This document shows positions 1 through 8,175 of a stretch of 64,000 bases of DNA, in pieces. The notes under the pieces are model-generated. The model was not told the origin of the DNA. It did not search any database and saw only the letters and a program-made list of their open reading frames with translations. Source of the DNA: Lunularia cruciata (taxonomy: Eukaryota > Streptophyta > Marchantiopsida > Lunulariales > Lunulariaceae); NCBI GenBank assembly GCA_948567375.1, contig OX419758.1, forward strand, positions 46,195,001-46,259,000, in the 5' to 3' direction. Made by a program: the position numbers and the translations under genes. How positions within the stretch are numbered: position 1 is the first letter of the stretch; each line of letters starts with the position of its first letter.

Positions 1-430
1 GTGTAGTTGTTGCAATTAGAGCTACATTAGTGAGTGGTGTTTAGTTGGTGGTGGTACTTGGTAGTGATCCTTGGTGGGGTACTTGTAGCAATTACGGTTG
101 CGGTTTGAGTTGCATTGTCATGACTGAGTTCTTTGGGAATTATAGGGGAAGTATTATTGCAATATGAAATAGGTTTACATAGAGTGGTGCTCGGTATCAA
201 CTTATATCTTAGGTCCTAATGGGAGAGGATATTGACTTGATTTGGATTTGGATACATGAGTTGATTCAATTGAGAGTGCACTTGGGATGTCTGCACCATT
301 GTTGTGGGATATGGATGAGATTTATAGGGCCTCTTAAGGCCCCAAGTGCTACTCTAGTATAGTGGGTACCATTGAGTTGGATGGCTTATCCAAGACTTTG
401 AGAGTGAGTGTGATCTACAACAGATGTGGA
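1..430 (+). other. E1 leader / pre-gag sequence
   Basis: No ORF of note. The reverse complement of this stretch is recognisable twice on the minus strand (about 11130-11400 and 14860-15180), each time just upstream of a gag copy. It is therefore taken as leader or extreme 5' coding sequence of the E1 family. No primer-binding site was identified. Confidence 0.5.
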
Positions 431-431
431 A

Positions 432-1500
432 CCCAACATCCTTCATGGCATAGAAGAGGTTGTTATAGCATTTGGAAGGTCCACCAATAGATGATTATCA
501 TGAGTTCAAGAGAGCGCACTTGGAGGAGATCAAGCTATGGAGACAATATTGGTCTCCAAACTATATTTCTATCAATTCATGTTTGGTTGTGAGGGTTAGA
601 TTGGCAGTGCCCACGAGTTCTAGCTATAGTAGTGTTGGTGTATCTAGTAGAGGTGCACTAGTTGGAGATGGTGCTACTATGAGTGGAGGTACCGCTACAA
701 GAGGTGGTGCAATATCAAGGTTTAACCCCATGGTAGAGTTCTTCTAATGCTTGAGGCCAAACTACCAAGAAGTACAGACTAACAAGTTGAGGAGCATGCA
801 AGAGTTCCAATAGAAGGCTAGAGAGAGTTTGTGTAAAGCATACACTCACAGGAGATGGTTGATCAATTTCACTCAAGGAGTTATTGAAACCAAGACAATC
901 CGGTTTTGGTATGGGATCTTGGTCAAGGAGTTGCAACATAGAGTATATAATGCTACATTATTATAGGCTACCTTACCTACTTTGGTGGTGATCTTTAGTT
1001 TGGTTGAGTGCATTGAGCTCAACATTGTGGAGGAGAAAGCGGTGTTATCTAGATTTGGTAGGGAGACCTCATCCACAATTGTTACTTCTTCTAGAGTGTA
1101 GCAAAGTGCACCACATTTTCTTGGATTTTTAGGGTAGAGTGGACAACCCAAATCTTATATAGTGAGTGGAAGGCCTAGTGCAACTAGACCCTTAACTTCA
1201 TTTTCAGGTCATAATAGCCAATGAGTAGTCGTGTTGTTTGTTGGACTTATGGTGGACCTCACCATAAGAGAGAGTACACTAAAGATAGTAATCATGATAC
1301 CTCTGATGCAACATAACCAACATAGAGACAATATGACCATTGACACAAATTTGGTCATACTAGTGATTGATGCCTTGACCTTCACTTGGAGTTACAAAGT
1401 GGTAGGGCTATTATGGCAAGTGGTAGAGGAGCTCTAGGTCATAGTGGACAAGATAGTAAAGGTGGTGGTAGAGGCCCCACACTTAGTAGGGACATTGTAA
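432..1500 (+). pseudogene. E1 gag (capsid region), decayed
   Basis: The best stretch is an open frame at 472-747 (DDYHEFKRAHLEEI near its start, then a Gly/Ser/Ala-rich segment). It is followed, in shifted frames, by capsid-like text at about 750-1080 containing RFWYGIL and VECIELNIVEEKAV, which resembles the gag capsid of plant Ty3/gypsy elements. Stops and frameshifts break it. Two minus-strand relatives (10780-11115 and 13690-14760) share the DDxxEFKRAHLEEI and Gly-rich parts, which confirms that it is a repeated retroelement protein. No CCHC knuckle was found. Confidence 0.65.
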
Positions 1501-2314
1501 CTACCTTTTCTTATAACTTTGCTTCCAAGTAGTCATGGCTATAACTACTTGGATTGAGCAATTGAAATAGAGATTGGCTAGCATGGCCATAGCTTAGAGG
1601 AGATCAGGTTTGGGTGTTGAGGCTTCTTTCCACCTTTTATGCTAGTGATAGAGATGTCTTGGACATAATGTGTAAAGCAAAACAAGTAGATGCATCCACC
1701 ATAGTGACTAGGAGTGCAATATGTGCTTAAGAGCCTAGAGGAGCATTAACAGAGTTGGACCTACAAAGAGGAGAGGCTAGTAGAAAGGTTAAACATCCCT
1801 AGTCTTTCACACTCTTTGAGGCACTACTGACTACATCCATGGCTCTTAGACATCCTAATGTAGTGGTGTAGTTGGTGATGGAGTGCACAATGTGCTAGAT
1901 GCTAGTCAACTACCTCTTACTATACGGATTGAGTCTAGCATGATGCTTGGAGCGGCTTAGTTGATTATGCGCTTCTCTTTGTTCTCAACCAATGACATGT
2001 TTACATTGGGAGTTGACCTAGCTCCAATGTTATGATTGGTTACCACACTTTGTGAAAGTAGGGATGATATGGTTCTTGCTTCTAGAGTAGAGGTGGTTGA
2101 TAGTGGGGTTGACTTGGTTGAGGAGTATGGGATTTGCTCAATGACTAGTGGTTTATGGCAGACATTAGTAGTAGTTAGGTTGGAGGAGTTACCAACTAAA
2201 CTTGCCTTTGAGCAATCTTGGTTCACATCTAGAGTTGTACATCCCCTTATGTTGGAGTAGGCTACAGTTGTTGATCTTGAGCTATAGACCAATGTGGAGT
2301 GGTGTCTATTTTAG
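1500..2314 (+). other. E1 gag-pol junction, no assignable domain
   Basis: Decayed sequence with short frames only (for example 2036-2260). It lies between gag and protease of E1 and presumably held the gag C-terminus and the start of protease. I could not find the protease DTG/DSG site here with confidence. Confidence 0.4.
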
Positions 2315-2545
2315 ATCTAGACATCTCTAGGAGGTGGTTTTACACAATACATCACATGTGGAGAGCTCATTATCCAAATTCAGCCCAATCATCCGATTGA
2401 TAGCTTTATGGTAATAGCTCAAGTCATTGCGATAGTAGTAGAGTCATATGATGTGCTAGTTGGTGAAGTAGTGTTATACCCCATGGATTTCAATATTTAC
2501 TATTGGGAGGAGACACCCTCGCATAGACTAGGTTGGTAGTTAAGT
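2315..2545 (+). pseudogene. E1 aspartic protease, C-terminal half
   Basis: One frame reads through a segment with SYDVLVGEVVLYPM followed by a YYWEE-type motif. The hydrophobic DVL-(I/V)-G element is the second conserved block of retropepsin-like proteases in Ty3/gypsy polyproteins. Such a protease would cleave Gag-Pol during particle maturation. The active-site Asp block upstream is not recognisable. It is followed within 350 bp by the methyltransferase-like domain, which is an unusual neighbour for protease. Confidence 0.55.
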
Positions 2546-2889
2546 GAATGATGTGTATACTACCAATACGCCTAAGTAATGGCAGTATTGGCTCACTACA
2601 ATCAAGGACTATGGCATCAATTTTAGCTTTTAGTGGTCTTGTTACTTGGCTTGGTGACTTGTTGGAGAGGAATGCCCATGCGGAGGATACTCTAGTACCA
2701 TAGGAGATCACTTGGGTTTGGAGCACAAGTGGGATCATTCCATCTACCTTGGATGTACCATTGTGGAGTTCTGAGGAGGTATTGTAATAGCATGTAGTTA
2801 AGTTGGTGCAACATGTTTGGAATGGAGCCTATGTATCACCAAGAGACCAATGTAAGGATGAGTCTTCAAAGTCTATTACCTTATCACCT

Positions 2890-3893
2890 TTGGATACCAC
2901 ACTCATTGCTTTGCAATATCTAAAAGAGGGAGTATGTATAACTTGGAGTTGTTTGGTGAGAGTAACATTGGACTAGTTGTGATACTATAGGTAGGTATAC
3001 AAGTACAAAGATATTTGCATATGGAGAGAGCTGAAATTGCTAGATGATTCTATCTACATCATGTGGCACACTTGGCCTATAAGTATCTTGAGTTATTACC
3101 AATATTAGTAGCCAAGGGTTACCAAAAGACCATACCAACAAACATTTCTTTGTTGGTGGTGCATGATTTGGAGAGATATGCTCCCATTCATTTAGGTGGC
3201 CATGTTAGAGATATACCCATGTTAGCCAAGATCAAGGTCTACAAGATCCTATTCTAGTGCGTTTTGGGAGATGTTATGTATACTATGATATCTCTAGATT
3301 CATCAATATATTTCCCTAACCTAGATTTTGGAGAATGTCCCTTTGATGGGTGATTCTCATAGATGAGTGGTGGCAAGTACATATTAGGTCTATTCTTGGA
3401 TGCAACCTATTGTGTTTTTGGATGTAGCCAAAGTGGGATCACAAGCTCATTGTCTTCATTTTTGGTGGACAAACCTCTTACCTAGAGAGGTTCTACAACG
3501 TGAGTGCTTATCATGGGACTCAATGACTAGACCATATTACTATTGATGACATTTTGGATGATGGGCGTCAGTTGTAGATAATGGTAGTGGTTGATAGATC
3601 TCATATAGCAATGGTGAACCTTATTGGATAGCCCAAAGCCGCTTTACCCACACTAATGAGTTTCTTAGGGTCCCATGCTTTTTGAGAGGGAGATCTTGGA
3701 CTTGTTTAGAACTAAAAGTTATAGCAAACTTATGGAGCCCATGCCAATGAGAGGGAGCAAGCAATGAGTTTTGTACTGGTATTATTGTTGTTAACAACAT
3801 AGTAAGAGGCATCCAAGCATCAGGTGTTAGGTCAAGCTATAGAATTGAATTGTTTGACTTGGATCATGAGCCTTGGCTTGGTAGAGCAGCATA
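2890..3893 (+). pseudogene. C5 cytosine DNA methyltransferase-like domain inside E1 polyprotein, decayed
   Basis: Seen in order, in frames that shift several times: a motif I-like block LELFGESNIGL (about 2943); a long continuous frame to 3196; W-P-C followed by a TAG stop at 3197-3208, matching motif IV P-C-Q with the Gln codon CAG changed to TAG; G-L-x-D-P (to 3250); SSAFWEML (3253-3276); ILENVPLMGD at 3325-3354, with motif VI ENV at 3331-3339; GSQAHCLHFWWTN at 3436-3474, matching motif VIII; LPTLMSF (from 3644); ANEREQAMSF (3743-3772), resembling motif IX; and LGQAIELNCLTW (from 3827), in the position of motif X. Known function of the family: transfer of a methyl group from SAM to cytosine C5. 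Order and spacing fit a complete catalytic domain of about 330 residues. The domain is dead here: there is a short deletion before the Trp-Pro-Cys, multiple frameshifts and stops. It lies between protease and RT, in the same orientation, so I infer that it belonged to the polyprotein. Alternative: a captured host fragment. Confidence 0.8.
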
Positions 3894-4280
3894 TGATACA
3901 CTTGATAAGCATCACCACTCATACACTTGTGAGCTTTATGCCTATCGAGATGATTCAAGCACATGTTGGGGATGATGGACCAAGTGGGCAAGATGTTCTT
4001 GGGATACAGCCAATAGCTACTAGTGAGAGTGGTCTACTTGGAGTCCATCCATGTGAGTGTGGTCTACTTGGGCTACACCCTTGGTCTACTTTGGGTGTAG
4101 CTATAGGACATATGGAGTTTACAACTAAAGTAGAGGGAATTCTCCGCACTAAGGTTGGGGACTCTAGTGGTTGGAAGCATGACATTATTGCTCCCAAGGC
4201 TTGGTGTAATAGCAAGTCAATGCATCTTCTACTCCTATATCAATTATAGAGGATAAGTGGGAGCCAAACATTAGACCCAA
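3894..4280 (+). pseudogene. Linker after the methyltransferase domain, with Gly-Leu-His-Pro repeats
   Basis: The open frame that contains the LGQAIEL block (3824-4249) continues past the domain into a low-complexity segment with the repeated text GLLGVHP / GLLGLHP, encoded by short near-repeats at about 4026-4090. This probably acted as a spacer between the methyltransferase domain and RT. No function is assigned. Confidence 0.45.
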
Positions 4281-5214
4281 GCTTACAAGAGGGGAAGGAT
4301 AAAGAGTTTGGAGGTTTTTGAGGAGCTACATGAGTTGTTTTGCCTTTAGTATGAAAGATTTGGGTGCTCTTAAAAGACTTGGTATTCAAATTGAGCTTAC
4401 TAGTGATACACTAGTTTTTTTGACGTTCCTATAAATATAGTGACATGGAGAGAGCATTGATTTAGAGCCAAAGTAGAGACCTTTTTGAAGTTGGTATGGT
4501 AGATATTTCACATGGAGAGTGTGCTTCAACTACAATGATGCAAGCCAAGAAAGATATGCATGACAATTACACAAATAAGCAGATGTGTGGAGATTACTAT
4601 CCTATCAACCAATAGACTAGGGTTGACCATATACCATACCTACACTAGAGGAGATCTTTGATGTGATTAGGTATGCAAAAGTCTTTAGTACTTTGGATCT
4701 TCAAGCAAGATATCATCATTTGCCAATCAAGGAGGAGGACAAGTCCAAGTCAAAATTTTGCGCTATTGATCCTCAAGGCAAGAATGTGTTATATCAATGG
4801 AGGTCTTTACCATTTGGATTAAAGTATTCTCGTATTGAGTTCTTGAGGGTCATGGATAGGATCCTAGCAAGATTGGAATTTACTTTTTGTTATATTGATG
4901 AAATTTCGGTCTATAGCACTATTATGGAGAAGCATTAGAGACTTTTTTTGGAGGTGTTTGAGAGATTAAGATCTCATGGACTCAAATTACATCTTGGGAA
5001 GTGCAGATTCTTCCACAAGCAAGTTGAGTATTTGGGTCACACTATCTATCTTAGGGGACTTGGTGTTCAACAAACCAAGGTGGAGGCTATTGCATGTATT
5101 CCTTGGCCTATAGATATGAGCAAAGTGAAAGCATTCATTGGGTTGGTGAACTTCTATCACCAATATGTTAGAGGATTTAGTGCCATTACTAAGGCCTTGA
5201 CAAACTTGACCAAG
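4281..5214 (+). pseudogene. E1 reverse transcriptase (5' part, before the solo-LTR insertion)
   Basis: RT would copy element RNA into DNA. The pre-RT block with ERALI and the HDNYTNKQMCGDYYPIN text leads into the open frame at 4663-4938, which holds FSTLDLQARYHHLPI, LPFGLKYS and the catalytic box as YIDEI (usual YIDDI; the second Asp is replaced by Glu). The frame at 4948-5232 continues with KCRFFHKQVEYLGH and AFIGLVNFYHQYVRGF, the thumb/connection region of Ty3/gypsy RT. A stop and frameshift separate the two frames. The coding sequence resumes directly after the inserted LTR at 5957. Confidence 0.9.
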
Positions 5215-5951
5215 TGTAATACCAAGAGTTAGCCATATGATCTAGATGTGAAATTCGGTTTGGTAACATCTAGAATGATGTTATACATGATGGTCAAAAT
5301 AGATCAGATAGAAGTATCACCAAAAGAGTACTTCTACTAATAGGGCAGAAACCAAAATAGACTTGAGAACCTTAGAACCAATAGCTAGACATATGATTTA
5401 AAGGTGAGAATTGGTTTGGTAACATCTGGAAGGATGTTACACATGATGGACTAAACAGATCAAAAAGAGGTATCACCAAAAGGGGACTTCTACTAATAGA
5501 GTAGGAACCGAAATATGCCTGAAATCTTTGAAGGCAATTTGGGAGGCCTAAACGGATGAATTAGGCCTCGAAAATGTGCAGATTCCCCCCAACAAAGGAA
5601 AGGCTGGCCTTCCCTCCCCCCTAGTTTGTCTTGTCGAGAGCTTTCCAATGGTACCTTACTCATGTGATTCTGAGATTCCTACAGGAATATTCCCTAAAAG
5701 ATTCCCTCCGGTCAAAGCTCGTTTGACCAACCAGATAGGACCTAGACCAGACAGGTCACCCATCCAAGTAAGTAATCCAAGGGTGGAGCATGCTGACATG
5801 TCACCTATCTGTGTCCCTAATCCTATGGTGGAGCTTCCTTGGAGGAGATCCTCTTTGTCTATATAATAAAGAGAAGGTGCTCCCTTGGGGCATCGAATGT
5901 TTGAGTGTGCAATCTGTGTTTTCTCTCTTCTCTTGTCCTCGGAGTATTACA
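5215..5951 (+). mobile_element. Solo LTR, family A (737 bp)
   Basis: Begins TGTAATACCAAGAG and ends GGAGTATTACA. It is flanked by a perfect 5-bp target duplication CCAAG (5210-5214 and 5952-5956). The RT/RNase H reading of E1 continues on both sides, so this is a clean insertion later reduced to one LTR by LTR-LTR recombination. It is related to the LTRs of the complete element at 23347-29443 and very similar to the solo LTR at 56769-57504. A TATA box is at 5861-5868 (next entry). Confidence 0.95.
5857..5874 (+). promoter_or_regulatory. TATA box of family A LTR
   Basis: TGTCTATATAATAAAGAG, about 80 bp before the LTR end. The same block is present in the other family A LTRs, including the complete element (minus strand). 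Its position fits the U3/R boundary and fixes the LTR orientation as plus. Confidence 0.6.
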
Positions 5952-5956
5952 CCAAG

Positions 5957-6500
5957 CTTACAAAAGAGTGGTGTTGGAGAGATGAGCAAGAAAGAGCTTT
6001 TAAAGAGCTCAAGGAAGGGTTGATATTTGCCCCTATTTGTAGGAGATCAATTAGGAGGATGACCATTCCATGTTCATACTAATTGAAGTATATTGGAGTT
6101 TTGAGCAGTGCTCATCCAACAAGATGATGAGGAGAATGAGTTTATGGTGGCCTATGGTAGTTGTTCAAACAATTTAGTGGAGATGAAATATAGTTCATAT
6201 GAGGGAGAGTGCTTGGCAGTAGTATGGGCAATAACACATTTCTAATGTTACCTATTTGGTAGCTCCTTCATTCTCATCACTAACCATCAACCACTAAAGT
6301 GGTTGATGGAATTTGATAAGATTTTAGAGAATCTTGCACAATGAGATTTGATTTTACAAGAGTATGATATCATGGCTATTCATAGACCTAGAGTGGTGAA
6401 TTGTGAGGCAAATAGGTTGAGTAGAACCCATGTTTCAACTAGTAAGATCAAACTAGAGCCCGTTGGCATCCATCTACATTTCTATGTATATTTTCTAAGG
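5957..6500 (+). pseudogene. E1 RNase H
   Basis: Starts with the tether WRDEQERAFKELKEGL, directly continuing the RT interrupted at 5214. Shifted frames then give VEMKYSSYEGECLAVVWAI and LITNHQPLKWLMEFD, the conserved blocks of retroelement RNase H (the usual DHQPL Asp is Asn here). It would degrade the RNA strand during reverse transcription. Several stops. Confidence 0.8.
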
Positions 6501-7870
6501 CCTTGATGGTTTCTCTCTTAACACATATAGGAGAAATTTTTGAGATCATAGATCCAAAGGGTAAGGAAATTAGTACAAGTTAGCAAGACATTCATGATGA
6601 AATCTTAGTGATGGATTACCTTTGCACTAGTATTGTGGGTGACACAATTGGTGCCAAGGAGAGAGACCATGTTCTTTAGCAAGCCAAGTGGTTTATATTG
6701 GAGAGCAAACACCTTCTTAGTGTATGGGAGGATGGTAGAGTGCAAGTAGTACCACTTCTAAATCAGAGAACATAGTTGGTACATCTTGCTCATGACTAGC
6801 TAGGACATTTGGGAGTAAAGCATACATATAGCTCACTCCAAAGTCATTATTGGTGTTGTAGTATGTAGACCAATTTACAATAGTTTGCTGCTATATGTTT
6901 GGTTTGTGACCAATTTAGAGCATCAATTAATACGCCTACGCCATTGTTACACCCATTACCTATCATAGGATCAACGATAACCCATACCGTTAAAGTTTGG
7001 ACTTTGTTGGACCTTTACCCTTGATTGTGAGATATCACTAGTATGTTTTGGTTATGGTGGAGCAATTCTCTAAGTAGATTGAGATGATGGCACTTCTTGA
7101 CAAGTCCAATGAAGGGCTTACTTGTTCTTGGATCGGGTTCTTAGTCATTTTTGGTGCACCCATTGAGGTTTTGACTAATCAAGGTATAGAATTCTTAGGA
7201 AAGTTTCAAGTCTTGTGTGATATGGCTTTTATTATACTACCTCCCAAGATCACCCTAAGGTAGATGGCTTAGAAGAGAGATTGGTTTTAACAATGAAGAG
7301 AAGATTGCAAAAATGCAGTTTGCAAAGAAGCTACTTGGGAGATTGAGATATCCAGTTATTGTGGTTGGCTATGGGCTATCAATTCAGCCAATAGGCCTCC
7401 TTAACATCCTTCTCTCCTTACTTTCTTCTTTATGGATGAGATCCATATTTACCTTCAGTCATTCATAGTGATGACATTGTATTTTTGGACTTGGATGATC
7501 CAAACAAATGGGTGAGCACATGTTCTCAACGGGCAGAGATCTTTCAAAGAGTGATGTCGATAGCCTTTCTATAATTGGTGGTTTCTCAACATAGGGATAT
7601 CTTATGCTATGTTATTATTCAAGGAGGAGGTTATAGATCCTTGATCCGTCAATCTCATCTACGTGACTATGTATATCTATAACGGACTCCACCAATGACA
7701 CTTGATGTTACTATAGGCTACACTATCTTAAGATTGCATGAGGTTTGCCTTCCAGAGTCCTCATGTTGGAAAGACATGATGGTATTGTTGGAAGGATCAT
7801 GTGTGAAATTGTTTACCATACCACCTCTCAAACATTGATAACACTATGGCCCAAGCTTGGTACTTGTACA
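6500..7870 (+). pseudogene. E1 integrase
   Basis: Catalytic-core text is visible at about 6985-7260: SLDFVGPLP, then a YVLVMVEQFSK block, then FLVIFGAPIEVLTNQG and EFLGKFQ. These are the two Asp-centred blocks of the DD35E core; in the second, Asp is replaced by Asn (LTNQG for LTDQG). The C-terminal portion near 7580-7860 keeps a QHRDIL..., GGGYRSLIRQ and ...DYVYL segment, then LDV...ILRLHEV, and then WKDM/LLEGS, which leads into the PHD-like finger. It would insert element DNA into the genome. Multiple stops. Confidence 0.75.
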
Positions 7871-7874
7871 TGTA

Positions 7875-8024
7875 GACTTGTGGTGTATGTTATGTGGCTC
7901 TTTTGGTAGAGTTGTTACTATGTTGGAGTATGATAGCTCTTTAAGAGGATGGCATATGGCATGTTTGACTCCTCTTCTTATGGTGGTTCCTCAAGGATAT
8001 TGGTTATATCCTAGATATACTTGA
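7875..8024 (+). pseudogene. PHD-finger-like C4HC3 module at the C-terminus of E1 integrase
   Basis: One uninterrupted frame ends at a TGA (8022-8024). It contains C-M-L-C at 7884-7895, then Y-D-S-S where the next C-x2-C is expected, then GWHMACLTP (His and Cys in place), then GYWLYPRY, where the final W-x-C-x2-C is expected. Spacing from the first Cys is C1-x2-C4-x11-(16)-x2-(19)-x4-H24-x2-C27-x14-(42)-x2-(45), with Trp two residues before position 42. That is the PHD zinc-finger pattern. Four of the seven zinc Cys are substituted (three Cys to Tyr, one Cys to Ser), so the finger is dead. PHD fingers of this family read histone H3 tails. Here it takes the place where chromoviruses have a chromodomain. 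Confidence 0.8.
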
Positions 8025-8159
8025 TCTATAGCTAGTTCACTCTTTATATAGTATAGATTGCAGACTTGATAGCACCCAACCTCTTGATCTTTGCACACCA
8101 TATGGCATATCACATACTTTGGAGTAGATGGCTATCTGGAGTTAGAGGGACCTAACTAC

Positions 8160-8175
8160 CAGCTAGGAGGGCAAT
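8160..8175 (+). promoter_or_regulatory. Polypurine tract of E1
   Basis: AGCTAGGAGGGCAAT lies immediately before an LTR-like start TGTACCACTTTAGAG at 8176. It is in the position of the plus-strand primer, about 135 bp after the pol stop codon. Confidence 0.5.

Larger units (their letters stand above)
1..8175 (+). mobile_element. E1: decayed Ty3/gypsy element with methyltransferase and PHD modules (internal region)
   Basis: Internal part of one LTR retrotransposon, recognised by protein domains falling in order on the plus strand: gag, protease tail, C5-methyltransferase-like domain, RT, RNase H, integrase, PHD-like finger, then a polypurine tract next to an LTR start. The order PR-RT-RH-IN is that of Ty3/gypsy. 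All frames carry stops and frameshifts, so nothing is functional. A solo LTR of family A interrupts pol. The 5' LTR lies outside the window or is missing. No chromodomain is seen, so this is not a typical chromovirus. Confidence 0.85.

Noticed and set aside
3955-4215. Minus-strand 86-residue frame over the linker after the methyltransferase domain
   Set aside because: It is antisense to the plus-strand frame that carries LGQAIELN, and it is Pro/Ser-rich from repeat composition.
5576-6082. Frames spanning the solo LTR and E1 RNase H (for example 5885-6082)
   Set aside because: These are chimeric frames created by the insertion; only the part after 5956 is RNase H.
7875-8024. C-terminal Cys/His text of E1 as a chromodomain or a CCHC knuckle
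   Set aside because: The spacing does not fit CCHC (C-x2-C-x4-H-x4-C), and there is no chromodomain core (W-K-G-Y / TWEP). The C4HC3 pattern fits instead.
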